A DNA stretch of 64,000 nucleotides, from contig CM072895.1 of assembly GCA_037013685.1 (NCBI GenBank), positions 14,544,463 through 14,608,462 of the forward strand, given 5' to 3'. This document shows, piece after piece, positions 11,701-24,700 of this stretch; within the stretch, counting starts at the first letter, position 1; every line of letters starts with the position of its first letter. The position numbers were made by a program, and so were the translations under genes. The notes below the pieces were generated by a model. The model did no database searches and was not told the DNA's origin. It saw only the letters and a program-made list of their open reading frames with translations. This DNA comes from Acridotheres tristis (taxonomy: Eukaryota > Chordata > Aves > Passeriformes > Sturnidae).

Positions 11701-14700
11701 CGTGTCTTTCCTGGATTTTTGTTTGATCCAATTTCTGCTCCCTACCATGAGATGAGATTTCCTTTTCATTAATTATCCTGAATTAATGGCAAGCAGACTG
11801 TAGTATCCAGGATCTACCATCAACAGTAATAGCAGGAATTCTGACTTCGCACTCCTGCCTCCTACAAGATGCCAGAAACCAGAAATTTAAATACATTCTT
11901 TTGAAGCTGTGGCCACATGCAGCACCTGATGGTGCAAAAACCACAAGGACTGAAATATTTCTACAACCAGTTGCAGCAATTACCTTTTCATAGTAAAATG
12001 TCACTTAATTTGACCTTGCTTCTAAGGTACAGTAGAGTCCTGTTGATGAGTCTTACTCCCGTGGACTGCTGATTACTTTTTGAATAAGGAATTTGTGGCA
12101 GAAAGATGAAGTAGTGGGCAGAGACCAACTCCACTCATGTTCTCCTACATTCAGTTTGGAGGTCCTTTCCCCAGCCTGTAACCATGGCTATGCCAGCTGT
12201 GCCACCTCTAATTTAGAATTTCCCTGAATTCCTCCTCTAATGGAGATGGACTTCTGCTTCCACACTATGTACTGCTACTCCACTGAGATGAGACTGTGCC
12301 AGTGCATCATCTACTGCAGGGCCAACACAGCCACTCTATATTATCAGTATCACAAAGGGAGGGAGCCTGCCCAATCGCATTATCCTGGACTACATCATTT
12401 GCAATGATGAGACTTATCACAGACAATGAAAGCTAAGGAATTTACCGGATTTACAGGCAGTCATAAAGGCTAGTTAGACTTCCTCACAAGATACTTATGA
12501 ATTGAAATCTGTAAGTCTGGAATTAAATATTGCTTTGGAAATAGGAGCATAGCCTGGAAAATAACATAGGAGATATTCTAATGCAGAAAAATCAATGATA
12601 GCTACCACACAATCATGCTTTCAGGAAACCAGCCCTCCATCCCCTGCTGCATGTAATCAACTGTTAGATATGTAGCAACTCTCTACTTACAACATAGCAG
12701 CCAATATCAATACTAATTAGACTAAAGAAAACAGCTTGCAACAAAGAATTCATTTTTTGAGTTCCACACATTTTGCAAATGTCACTGGTCTTCTAAATTT
12801 ATAAAGTTTCATTATTTCAAAGAAGACATACTTTCTTGCCAGATAACTAATGTTGAAATTGTTACTTAATTAATTTTGGTTTGTCACAGACATCATGTAA
12901 GAAAAAGTTTCTTTTAATTTTGCTTTGTGTGTTATAAACAACTCTCACAGAATGCAAGTTTTAAATGAGTTCATTAAGAGAACTGGAGCTTTCAAGAAGA
13001 AAAAGAACACTGTGAACCTCTGTACACACAGATATTTTGAGTAATTGGGGAAAATGCACAGAGAACAGAATGATATGACTGAAAACAATAGCTGTGGAAC
13101 ATTTTGGGGAAATTTGGTTGCATTTAACAGTAAAAATTTCAATCACATTCTGATAAACAAAAATTAAATGTCAAGGACAGATAATACCTCCAAAATAATG
13201 TTTCTCAATTGTTTTACTGATTATAAGGTCTTCCACAGAGATCACCAGGAAACCCAAGCCAGCTGCAGAGAAGCCCCTTATCTCTAGGCCAGCTCCTGGT
13301 CACTCTCATTTGCTATTTGACAGCTCATTCCCAATTCATTCACACAACAGATTTTGTAACTGAATTGAACATAGCTGTTAAATCATGTTCAATCCATAGA
13401 AGTACTTTCAGGCAGGACTTGGAAAAGAGTTGCAGCCTTATGTTGCACACATCTCCCAGCAAACCTCACTCAGCAGAGGATGAGCACAGCTCGGGCCTCT
13501 CTGACTTCTCCTCTAAAAGCTGCTCCTTTCCCTCTACTTGGACTTCAGAGGTACGAGTACACTTCCCAGAGAACTATCCATTAGATTTGTACAGGGGGAA
13601 AAAAAGGAGAGAGAGTATAATGCATAAGATTTTCACTGATTTCAAAGAAAAAGTCAAATTCACTCTAGCCAATGGTGCCAAACACTTTAGAAACACAAAG
13701 TCCTGAAATCACAGCCCCCCTTACTAAGTGCTCGACTTGTTCCAAGATTTAAATAAAAATATTAATACTAAAAATTTTATTTTCTGTTTATATTTGGGAA
13801 CACTCAGGAGGATTTTGAGACTTGGAAAAGCTAGTTTTCAGACAACTTTAATTTTGAATAAAAAGATCTTACATCATACAGCAAAGATTTCTCCTGCACT
13901 ATGGATAAAGTTTTTCAGAAAAGACAGCTACATTTATAAAAAATAGACTCAAATAGACGTATTCTTCTCAACTCCTCACATCCTAAAGCATTCTGCAATT
14001 TATTTCCCCACTTTCATCTACTGAGATTCAGAGCAGCCATGGTGTGATCATATGTTTTTTCAAGAATAGCTGATGAATACCTGAAAACTCTCCCACTGTG
14101 GGACATTCTGTTTTCTCAGAAATGAAAAAAGCAGCCAGAATGACACATTTTCTATTTCTAAAAATAAACTGAAAGCCCAGAGAAATCAATGAAAAAAAAA
14201 ATCACAGCACAAAACGTAGAATACCCATTACATTTTGGCAATCCAACTAATGAGACAGTCAGATAATTGCCTGATTCTGATAAACATTTTAGCAAATAAT
14301 CTTATGGGTAGTGCTTACTTCCTTTCTAACACTGACATCATGAAAAAGCATACAGACAACATATGATTAAAGGCTTCCCTACCTAAGTGAGCTTTTGGTT
14401 TATGCTGTTAACCACCTGAAGACTCAACTAGCTAAGAAGATTATGGCTGGATAAAAAAGCTGAAAGAAGGGTTTGTCTAGGACCAGGTTGATCTTTTCTC
14501 TGTATGTGTATTGCCTTAAATGAGAAGGTAGTTTATTTTATGAAACCTTCTCTGCAAGGATTTCTTACATTTCCCTGCTCTACGTTCTGGAACACTACAG
14601 GGAGTCAGGAAAAGGAAGGCTCTCTATGTACACTATTTTTTACACTTTTTTTTTTCCCCCACAAGAATTTTCTTACATTTCCAATGGTTACTTCTCAGTT

Positions 14701-14810
14701 TGATAATCAGCAAATACTACAAGATGAAGACGGGGGTTAATTCAACCAAAACATGCTGTTTCAGAGAGATGAGAATAAGAGTAAGTTTCTAGTTTCTGTT
14801 TGGTGGTAGA
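8758..14810. other. Non-coding stretch, no gene seen
   Basis: No supported gene. It includes a T13 run at 9649-9661 and somewhat GC-richer patches at about 9010-9300 and 10250-10350. The longest frame is 129 codons on the plus strand (13317-13706). It does not begin with ATG, is serine- and lysine-rich, and has no recognisable domain. Confidence 0.55.
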
Positions 14811-14901
14811 CTTTTTGTTTGTTTGGGTTGGAGGTTTTTTTGTTTGTTTGTTTACAGTTTTTGTTTTGTTTTGGATTGGTTGGTTTGGTTTGGTCTTTTT
14901 G
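14811..14901. repeat. T/G-rich low-complexity tract (GTTT/GTTTT type)
   Basis: Runs of gtttgtttg, gttttgttttgg and ggtttggtttgg make up about 90 bases. This is the complement of the AAAC/AAAAC composition seen at 21381-21465. It produces spurious open frames of phenylalanine, valine and glycine on this strand. Confidence 0.85.
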
Positions 14902-16244
14902 CAGGTTCCTGCATCCTACTCTAATCAAAGTACTCAGGAATGTAGAAATAGTTGCACCAGTTGGGAGCTTTTTCAGAGCACTGTGGCTATCCACACTGAT
15001 TTGTTGCCTTCATTTCTCCAGGTATCGCAGCACTGTATTATTCTGATCTTAAAAAAATTCCTGTTATCATGTACCCTCCAAAAGATTAATATTAATTCTT
15101 CTGACTAGTTCCTCTATCATAGGGATTGATTCATCACTAATCCACAGGGGACTACTTGTCCTGGGAATGCTGTATATGGGGGTAGCAGGGGGCCAAGTGG
15201 ATTGAAATCTAAGGGCAAGTAGGAGCTCTGAAAACCTCGATTGCAAGAGGCTTCTGCATGTTATTAACATTCAATCTAACTCAGTTTGCAGAAATGACAT
15301 ATAATACTGCTGTGCATCCCTCTGTCTGTATTCCATTGCTGTCTTTTGGAAGTTCTTTCTGCATGTTTGTACAGACTGTAGAACTCTAGTCTAAGGCAGA
15401 GAGATCTAAGTATTTTACTAGCACAGATCATGGCTTCTTGGATGTCTAAATTATGTTCCAATTCTCTTTTATTTCTCTCTGTCTAATATTGTACTGAGCT
15501 GGTAATAACAATTAACAGCAGATATTACAGATCCATATACTTTTTTTATTGCAACAGAGATTCCAAACAATTGTGCATGAAAGGTAAGGAAATTCTGTAG
15601 AAATCTTGCCCTGCACAGTACACAAGCAGCTGTTTATCATTGGTCTAATTACCAAGCTAATGAGATCTAATTTCTATATTCATAAAGCATGCATGAGCAA
15701 GCATAAGCATATACAAAGCAGAGCACTGTGACAAATACAATAAATAAAATAGCAAGATATTGGTAAATAAACATTAATGATCTTTACACCTAAGAATCAG
15801 GTGATGCTTTATGGAAATGTTGCATGGGCAATACATAATTCTATTGAGTCTTGGTGTTTCTGTATTAACAGCACTGAAAAAGTATAAAGTACATCATTTA
15901 GAAAGGAAAAACAGCAAATATACAAACATAAACTGGGAAATTACTGTGCTGGCAGCAGCACTGAAGAAAGGTTTGAGAGTAACAACACAGCTATAAAATA
16001 AGTGAAATTAATAATATGCAGATGCTGCAAGAAAAGGAACATTGTTTGGGAGGTCACCCATAAGCACAAGCAGTAATTGTTTTCCTCTGATGATGTCATG
16101 GCTGAAGTGCTTCATTAGGAAGGAGTTAGAGGAATTAGTGAGACTCTAAAGTTGAATAACAAAAATGCTGAGCGATTTGGAAATTGTTAAGCTTTGCAGA
16201 AAGGTGGCGAAAAAGCTGAATTCTTCCATTTTAAAGACCAAAAA
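14902..16244. other. Non-coding stretch, no gene seen
   Basis: AT-rich sequence with reading frames of about 60-100 codons only, none with a recognisable product. Confidence 0.6.
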
Positions 16245-16563
16245 TCTGAAGATTGTAAATTCTTCAATTACATGAAATATTGCAATGAGGAGTATAAAGA
16301 CTGATTTTCTCCACGGTTCCTTGAGGAATTATGAATACTCAGTGACAGCAGTGGGGGCTTAATATGTTAGGAAGCAGCTGTCAATGGTCAAGCCCTGGAC
16401 AATTAAGTACTGGAACAGCCAGTTCATACACATATGAAAGCTCTGACACCCTTGCAGCTGGCAGGTTTTTAAGAAGCAGTATGACAACCATCTCCCAAGA
16501 GATTCTTCCTGTAAAGCAGAGGGATGAGATCAAATAGATGACACCTGCATTTCCTTTCCAGTC
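16245..16563 (+). mobile_element. Old CR1/L3-like LINE 3' end
   Basis: Several landmarks of the 3' part of CR1/L3-type LINEs appear in the correct order. They are the region around ctcagtgacagcagtggggg (16338-16357), attaagtactggaacagcc (16402-16420), ggcaggtttttaagaagcag (16460-16479), gacaaccatctcccaag (16483-16499), a gggatgagatc...agatgac block and a final tttcctttccagtc. Similarity is weaker than in the two younger CR1 ends nearby, so this is a more ancient insertion. It is non-coding and inactive. The assignment rests on recognition by eye. L3 and an early CR1 subfamily are both possible. Confidence 0.6.
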
Positions 16564-17263
16564 TTTTACTTCTGTCTCTGGCCATTCTTTGCCGATTCTG
16601 TATACATGAGATGTGAAGTTAAATAGTTCCCTAACATCTATCTTCTACAAAGAATAGAATATACTTGACTTGTCACTCATAAACTCTTGTGTCCCACCTC
16701 TGAGGAAGGTGGGAAAATATTTTTTTAGGAATATTGTTTGTGAGAGACAATCTCCTCCTTGCAAACATACATGCTTGTGTGAGCCATGTCACTGAGAGAG
16801 CAAAGGTATTGATTCAGAAGTTGTCTCTTGATGACTGGTGCAGGTGTGTCTGTAGGATGATCACTGTATTTCCACAATTATATTGGAGAGTATAAAAAAT
16901 TAATAACTTGAAATCAAATGCTCAGGATTATGTCAACTCTGAGAATTTTCAGCCTGGAAAAAATATGATAAACAGCAGGTCTTAAAAATAGTTGCTCTTT
17001 CTGCTTTCTATTCTATTCCCCCTAAATTTGCTCTAAAAGTAATATATGACAAACTTGCACTGTGCACAACATTACAAATCCTGGCATGTCAGCATAAGCC
17101 TGATGACAGCTGGCCACCATATGCCTAAAACCAGCCTGGAGTTCTAGAAAAGCATTTCAAAACTGTGCCTGGTTTCATCCTTGTGGTTTTCTTTTTTAAG
17201 GAAGGATGGATAGCCATGGGTCCTGATTGTGTGGAGATGGTAAAAGTGCCTCTCTCCACGGTT

Positions 17264-17274
17264 CCCCCCCCCCC
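17264..17274. repeat. Poly-C run
   Basis: Eleven consecutive C residues, the longest C or G homopolymer noticed in the window. Confidence 0.9.
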
Positions 17275-19688
17275 AAGGTAGTAAACTAAAACTGAGATTT
17301 CAATTATGTTGAAGACAATGGTTTTTGGCCTGATTTTCTCTGGGAAATCCAGAGTTCTGCATCATTCTTCTCATCTCCTACCCAGGCTTAGCCTCATTCT
17401 CTATGACAAAGGAAATTCAATTCCCTCTTCTGCTCCCAGGGGATGGCAAAGAGAGTGTAAGTCTATGCCTCTTATATCATGCTGAGGTGTTAATGAAATA
17501 TCAGTAGAAAAGTTCATCACCTCAATAATATATTTCTGTTTTGTTTGGGGTTTTTCCATTTTTTGCTTTTGCTGCTAAGCTGAAAAAATACACTGTGCAC
17601 CCAGATCTGTAAACTGCAGGTCATGGTTTAGCTCTGACTTAGAAGTAGCTGGATTTTTTCAGAAGTTATCTTATTTATAGTAGTAAATAATGGGGCATAG
17701 GTAGTTTCTTCATAACTTCAGATGAAAGTAGCTCTGCCTTAAAAATCTTTTTTCTCCCTGTCAAATTACCCCTTAAAAAGGGCATTACATCTTGGAAAAA
17801 GTCTGGAAATCAGTCAGATTTGTTTTTCTAACCATCATCATAATTTCAATCAGAGTACTCTTTAAAGTAACACCTAGATAGGGACTTTTTTCCCTAAAAA
17901 CTTAGAATTTCTTTTACATGCATATCTTGAGTCAGATAAAAGTATTTCAATGCAAAGTCCTTATGCCATCCAACAGCTTACATGTATATTTTGTGCATCA
18001 GAGAAGCCACACAATTTTTTTTACAATCACGTCAAACTTCTAATCTTTATTTCATCAATGGTCTACTGATATAAAATTTCAATAGAAAAGTTTCTAGACT
18101 TTATATTTTACATCTATATTTATGCAATATTTAGTCAGGAAAGTAATAACTGGATAAACACCAATAAGCTATTCCAAACATTTTAATTTCCTTTCAACCT
18201 TTAGGGCATTTTTATCTTAAGAGGAAAAAAAAATCATATGGAAACACTTTTGAGATCCTATCATCATATCATCAAAGACAGAAACACTTTATAATTTTTA
18301 AAGTCTATTTCTGGTTTCAATGTCGTGGTGTTTGTTCCATGTTTTTTCATGCATGGAAATTTTGTTTTCAGTTGTGCCACAGCTTTAGTGACAGAACTTA
18401 CTAGAAAATATTTACTTGCATTACATAGCAGATATGTTGATCTTCACCCGTTGTTTCAGCTGCTTGGGTTTGAAGGATTTCTTAATTTTTCTTTTCCTGT
18501 TTCTCAGTGTTTCTAACTTAAGGCTTTTATTAAAAAACAGTAAAGATATTTTTATATGCCTGATGATTTTTTCTTTCATGCTTTACACTGTCTCCTAGAG
18601 ACCAGAAATTACCCTTCTTGCCCTAGTCCCTTCAAAACATTAATGTTGTTTAATATAACTGTTCTCCAGCTTAACTAAAGTTCTAGACTTGAACATCACC
18701 TATCACAGTGTTTCACTTTCTTTTCTCTTTCATTTAGTTTCTTCTCAATCCTAAATAAAATTTTGAAATTATAGGGATAGTATAATTTTAAATCAAAATC
18801 CCTCCCAAACTATTTATAACATAATTAGCTTTCAAATAATTCATCTATTTCATCTTCTGGGTACCAAGATGACATAGAAATTTTAGAGTAGTCATATTTT
18901 CCAGTTATTTTGATGTGTCTTGCATTTCCCAAAGTTAATTTTCATAGTTTTACTTCTTACCCAGAATATCATGGGGAGCAGGCACCATCTCCCCACTCAG
19001 CAGCTGTAGCTCATTTTTATTCAAACTGTTTGCTATTCAGTCCCTAAGCTTCCTGTCTCAGCTTAGCACTGTGAAGGATCCTGCACAGCCTCACTAAATT
19101 CTCCAAGCTATTAGATTACTTTCTGCTCCTTTCATGAAAGTTAAGTCCTATCACCAACCCAGCACCACTTCCATTTCCACTGTTCTCAACCTGCCTTCAG
19201 TCAACTTTCAGCCTGCTGCCATCACCTATAGCTTAGATAGAGCTGCCCTTGTTTTCCCTATTAAAAGCCCTAATTAATCAACCAGAACATGAATAAAGTC
19301 TTGCAGGGGCTATAAGTCACTGCTTACCATTGAATATTTGTGCTGTAAGTAATGGTCTGAAACCCTGGAAGAGTGGCCCTGTGAGTCCCTGAGGCTCCCA
19401 GCACTGTGAATTGTCCTGGAAGTACTGGCTGGCACCAGGACTCGAGTGCAGGTGCCTGCTGTGGGTCTAAGCCCCTTCTGCCCTTCCCACAGTAGCTGGC
19501 ATGAGAGGCAGAACCTGGCCCGTGGCTCTTTCCAGGAAGCAGATACGATATTCCAGCTCCCCGTGCCAACTTCCCTGCCTTTCCACTTCCAGCCTGCCTC
19601 TCAAAGCCCATAGATTTTGTTGAGAAGTAGAAAAAAACTAAAAACTGTGGTGCTGAGCTGCCATCCCGACTGGATCAGAAGAGGAAGG

Positions 19689-19718
19689 GATGGAAATACA
19701 GTAGATGGAAATATAGTA
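19689..19718. repeat. Two-copy 15-base tandem duplication
   Basis: gatggaaatacagta is followed directly by gatggaaatatagta, with one difference. The duplication keeps the reading frame of the surrounding open frame because its period is a multiple of three. Confidence 0.9.
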
Positions 19719-20366
19719 GACAGCCCTTCTCTCATCCCTGAGGATCAAGAACCACTAATGTTAAAGCGTGGATCAATATGCAATCTGCCACAAGTGACTG
19801 GTGGTTTATGCAGACCTTGGCAAGCAAGAAAGAATTTCCCTCCCTTGCTTCAGGAAAGTGTTGATAGAAAAACAATTGTCAAAACTTCATCATCCAACCA
19901 TCTGATATTGATCCTTCCATGTCAGCCAGTGCTCTGGATGCTGCAAAAAGTCAACACCTCCCTTCTAGCAATTGATCCTGTGCAGTAGGAAACTACCACA
20001 CCTGCCTGTCTGAAAACATACATTTCCCAAAATGCACAGGAATAACAATCCAACTCCCTGTAAGGAAAGACGAGGGGTAACACACTTCAACCTTATGCAA
20101 TTTCGTCCAGAGAGCCGGATCATGTTGATTTCTCCATGGATCAGAGTACAGCCCAAGGAAGCTACAGTGGTTCACAGGGCTGAATGAGCTCACACAGCTA
20201 CAGCCTCTGATTGCAATCCTATTCCATGAGAGGGTTCCATTGATCAGCTCCTGTAACACACCTAGTTTTATCCAATAAAAAAATGTCCCTTATCCCCCCC
20301 TAAAACCACATTAAAAAATTCGCAGGCAGTTTCCTGATTTTAAGTCTGAGACCTCCATACATGAGA

Positions 20367-20402
20367 CAAAAAAAAAGAAAAAAAAATAAAAGAAAAAAAA
20401 GA
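20367..20402. repeat. A-rich purine tract
   Basis: Adenine runs separated by single G or T residues, about 36 bases. Low complexity with no further content seen. Confidence 0.9.
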
Positions 20403-21380
20403 GTAATGTAACTCAGACCTTAAAATCCTCTGTCATGGCAACACAAAGATAGGAAAATACACAGACTGGGAGAATTCTCATTCTTAACCATCTCCTGACA
20501 AAAGTTAAGTTTGATGGCCATGTACACAATCACATTTGATAGGCATTTGAAGTGAAGATCTAATTCCAAGGGCTCAGGATGACAATTTTCAAATCATATA
20601 TATTTTTCTGATTTTTTGGCATGCAGGAGAGTCCATGTACCTTTTGTCTTTTGATAGCTGTTTAACTGTGACATTAAACATCCTCTTTTCTCTCTGCTTT
20701 CAGACTTTTGTCCACCTCTTAAATAGAGCAGTAGATTTTTCATAGCCTTCCACAGGTGAAATAGACTTTTCTGCTACTCCCTCTATGTATGGTAATCTTG
20801 TGTGAATAATATTACAATAATTTAAATTATACTGCTAAATATTCTACTAAATACATTGACAGTTGAGAATAGACAACACCATGCTACTAAAGAGTCCCTC
20901 TAAAAGACACAGAACCTCTTTCAGGCGTCACAATTATCATTAGTTATTGATGAGTTAATATTTTTTTCTAAAATTGTATACCAAGGTTTACTGACAACTA
21001 ATCAAAAGACACTAAAAGCCCTGCTTAGTGTCCCAAATTCAGTGAGAAGCATTCACAAAATGCAAAGATAGTATCTGCAAATCACAAGTGAATCACAGAG
21101 AAGGAAAATGGTACACAGATCAGCTGAGGCCTTGTGTTGGTAAAATGACTAAATATTTTCATTAAGTGAGAGGAGAGTAAGATTATCAGGCAATGTGATT
21201 TGGTTGTGATAGAAAGAAACAGTCTGAAAATGCTGTAAATCTGCAGGATTGCAGGTTTTCCTTCCTTCAGCAGGGAAAGTTTGGAAGTTCATCTACAGGA
21301 TCACTTTCTGCAGGGCAAGAAGAGGCTTTGAGACAAGAGCTACATAAAAATGTATGCTTACCTGGAAAATGAAATAGAAA

Positions 21381-21465
21381 CTAAATAAAAACAAAACCCA
21401 AAACAAAACAAAACAAAACCAAAAAAAACCAAACAAAAAAACCCAACCAATCAAATAAAAAGCCC
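21381..21465. repeat. A/C-rich low-complexity tract (AAAAC type)
   Basis: aaaacaaaacaaaac units grade into accaaac and cccaacc variants over about 85 bases. The composition is the complement of 14811-14901. Confidence 0.85.
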
Positions 21466-21609
21466 TAAACTTCAGGGTTACAATTTTCCTCCCTTGATTC
21501 ATTGTTAGTGTTTTTTGGGCTCAGCAAGAACCCTTGAAATCACAGGCTGCCACGTCTGTGCCACAGGCAGGGATACCTCCTGGCCATGCCTGTAAGTACT
21601 GTGGCCAGA

Positions 21610-21740
21610 ATCTCCAAGGGCCCAATTATCCCAAATGATGAGTAAAAACGGCTCCCAGTGAAGCTAGTGGGAGCTACAGGTGCTCAATCCTGAACTGAAA
21701 GTCAGTTCACTTTGAATCACACATGCATTGAGGAGTTGAG
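21610..21740. repeat. Candidate very old amniote interspersed repeat
   Basis: The segment contains gctcccagtgaagctagtgg, then gagctacaggtgctcaatcc, then gaaagtcagttcactttg. This resembles an old repeat common in turtle, crocodile and bird DNA, recognised by a block meaning roughly 'ctccca-gaagtcaa-tgggagct' followed by 'ggtgctca'. The 7-base arms gctccca (21651-21657) and tgggagc (21668-21674) are perfect inverted repeats. I recall the motif but cannot give a library name. It may be a fossil DNA transposon or SINE. Confidence 0.4.
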
Positions 21741-24700
21741 CTTTGGGAAGCTGCATCTGAATATATGGGGATTGGCTCTTTCATGAATTAAACACCAAGG
21801 AATAAGTTCTGGCTTGAACAGATTACAATAAAAACTTTTCCCATTTACCTTTTTAAAAACAGGAAGTCATATGGGTTTAAAATCATCTCTATTTATTATT
21901 TTTTCTTTTCAGACAATGCTCCTTGGGGGTTTAATAATCTGCAGAGAAGCCCTGCCTGGCAGTGGCAGGCAAGCAGAGTTCTGGAAGGCACAGAGCAGAA
22001 CTGATGGGAGAGTCATCCTGGAAGGTGGCAATTCAAAGTTCAAGCAGAAATAACTGGCACAAGGACACTGTCATGGGCAAAATCTCAGCCCAGTCTATCC
22101 AAGGCAGGTTGTGTGCAGACTGAAATTACTCAGGAATTTTCTCCCTGTCTGCTAAAAACCTCTGTTGCTTTGTAAAGTGCTTGCACTCAGTGGCCTCCTG
22201 GTGACTTGCTCTGTGGCGTTTACCTGAGGTACAATTTATACACTTACAAACCAGTGGGTTGTTAGTTCGACTTCATGAAAGCTTCCTTATGTTGCAGTTA
22301 TTCACTAGAAATTAAGTTAACATGAGGGAATCAACTGCATCAGTAACAATTTGGCAACTGGTCAATAAGCAATCCATGCATAAACCATTTCTACTATTTG
22401 ACATGATCCATAGATGCTGGAATGCAGGGAAGTCTATTTTCATCCTTCTTTAGGAAAGCAGTAGCCTGTGATGGTAGAAAATTGCAGTGAGTGCTTCCAG
22501 CCACCCTCTCTATCAAGCAGGGGACTGCTCGCTATCCCTGTGGGCGCATCAACAGGGCTGCCTGGGCAAACTCTTTTTTCAAAGACTGTTTATAGCCTGT
22601 CATGAGGAAAACAGCTCTTTTTCCCTGGGGACTGTAAGAAAGGAAAGACACGGCAGCCAGAATGTGAAAAATTTTTGGCTTATACATAAAGTTTAGGGAG
22701 AAAATGTTTCCTGAAGTTGTTCTTTTTCCCTTTTCTACCCATCTTGCCCATCATATTTAAGTGAGTAGTCTTGTGGATGGAGTTATCTTAGAAATTTATA
22801 GGTAGCAAGTCAATTCTGAATGTTGCATGATAGTACACCTGGGCATCATTTAGGGAGTTCCTTCTGGGTTTATATTACTTCTATCTGTTCCCATATTTGT
22901 AAGTGAATTTTAAAAGACAGGTATAATTAGTTATAGAAGATCATGGTTTACTTTTTTTTCTATTTAGCTTCCCAGAGAGTTTGTAAAATTGCTTTTAGAG
23001 CAAGCTCAGGCAATGCAGTGCTTAGTATGGGTTACCTGAACATTATCTAAACAATAGTAAGTATCTGGCAAAAAGCCAACAAACGTAATGCAGGCTGTGT
23101 CTGTCTGCAGAGTAGTAATGATCTAAGGACAAAAACTGAGAAATGCAAGGAAAATCTGGGGTCCCCAGATGCAATTAAGGACTAAGCAGGCTGAGATGCA
23201 AAGTAACCCCAGAGGGAGACAGGCAAAAGAATGATGATTAATATCAGTATGTGTTATGCTTGATAGGACCAGTCACAGCAATTATACCAATGATTCAAAA
23301 AGGGGGGCACGGGCATATGATCGCACAGAAGGCTCAGAAGAGCTATTATAACCAGATATCACCTAGATCATTGTGAAATAGTACCTGCAAGGATTGCACC
23401 ATGAGCTGTCCAAGAGTTCACATGCATGGATAGCACTAGAAAGTTTGTTATGCCAAAACTGCTGCATTACTATTAAAAATGCAATCTTTAGAGTCCAGGT
23501 TCTTCTCTGGTTTGTTACAACAAAAGCATCTGCTCGATGATGCTACTCAAGACAAGACTGCCAGCTCTTTAAGTGAATGGGATTTTCAGAATAAACAATC
23601 AGGATGATTATGCTTTCCACTGCTGCAGGGATTTTTATTTACTTCTACAGTTTATTAATATAGACAAGGAAAAAAAGCAGATAAACATTTTTTGGTTGTA
23701 CTAGATGGCAAAAGTATATAATTACATCGCTCAGAATCTCATCAGCTCCCATCAGTCTAAGCTACTTTATGAACATATTTATAAACTGCCGAGTATAGAG
23801 CAATTACAGGAAAACATTCTCCATTCTGAATACATCTGCACATTTAGCACGGTCTGATCTAATTAAAGTCACTTCCGCTAAAGTCAACTGAAGTATTTTC
23901 ACTCTAGGTTAAGGGAAAGGCACAATAGGAACAAGAAGACCCCAGTTCCTACAGCCAAAACTTCAATTTTAACCAAGTAAGGATATTTCTAGAAATTATC
24001 TAAATCACAACCTGAATAAAATCCTCAGCTGAGACAGAAAGTTGTTTGGCTGTATTTGCTCAGCTGGAGTCAAAAAACATCCTAGTTAGTGTGGAGTACA
24101 ATGCAGGAAACTGTACTCTAAACACTATTTGGGCAAAAACTAAGGAGGAAAAAAAAGAAAGAAGATCCTTGTTCATGTATTTACAGACAGATGAAACCAA
24201 TCTCAATATTTTTCTCAAGTAACTTTTTTTTCTCAGAGACACAGTGAAATATTTTAGGGTTTCCTGTGCCCTAAAATCTCTGTCAGTGCTAGTATCTGGG
24301 AGACAATGGAAAGAATTTAAAAGAAAAAAAAACTATTCATGCAGCTCGATAAAACTATTAATATAGGCTACTGTGTTTTAATAGAGGAAATAGAAAATAT
24401 CTGAAGCACTTAGAAGTGAAAAGTTAACATGACATGCAAGTTTAACAGGCTTAATTCATAATTCCAAATTAAATTAATATTGATTCTTTTCTCACCAATA
24501 CTTCCTTTATCTAAACAACCTTTGACTGTCAAAAGCCTGGGGAGAATGCCAAAGACCACTTCATTAATACATTCAATGGGAATCGTTAAGTCTCACAAAT
24601 ATAACCAGGTTCTGTTTATTTCAGGACAAAAGGCACAGTTAAATATTCCAGCTTGAGCCAGCCAGGCAACAAACTTTATTTTGGAGGTTTGACAAATGGC

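Larger units (their letters stand above)
16564..21380. other. Non-coding stretch with small repeats
   Basis: No gene supported. It holds a C11 run (17264-17274) and an A/G-rich tract (20367-20402). A GC-richer patch lies at about 19370-19600. A plus-strand frame of 123 codons (19617-19988) is discussed under findings. The rest is AT-rich with only short frames. Confidence 0.5.

Noticed and set aside
14800..15108. 102-codon plus frame rich in F, V and L that looks like membrane segments.
   Set aside because: It is produced by the GTTT low-complexity tract at 14811-14901.
22190..22290. tRNA or tRNA-SINE: gttagttcgacttc looks like a B box, with tggcctcctgg upstream as an A box.
   Set aside because: No cloverleaf can be drawn, the box spacing is off, and no acceptor stem is present.
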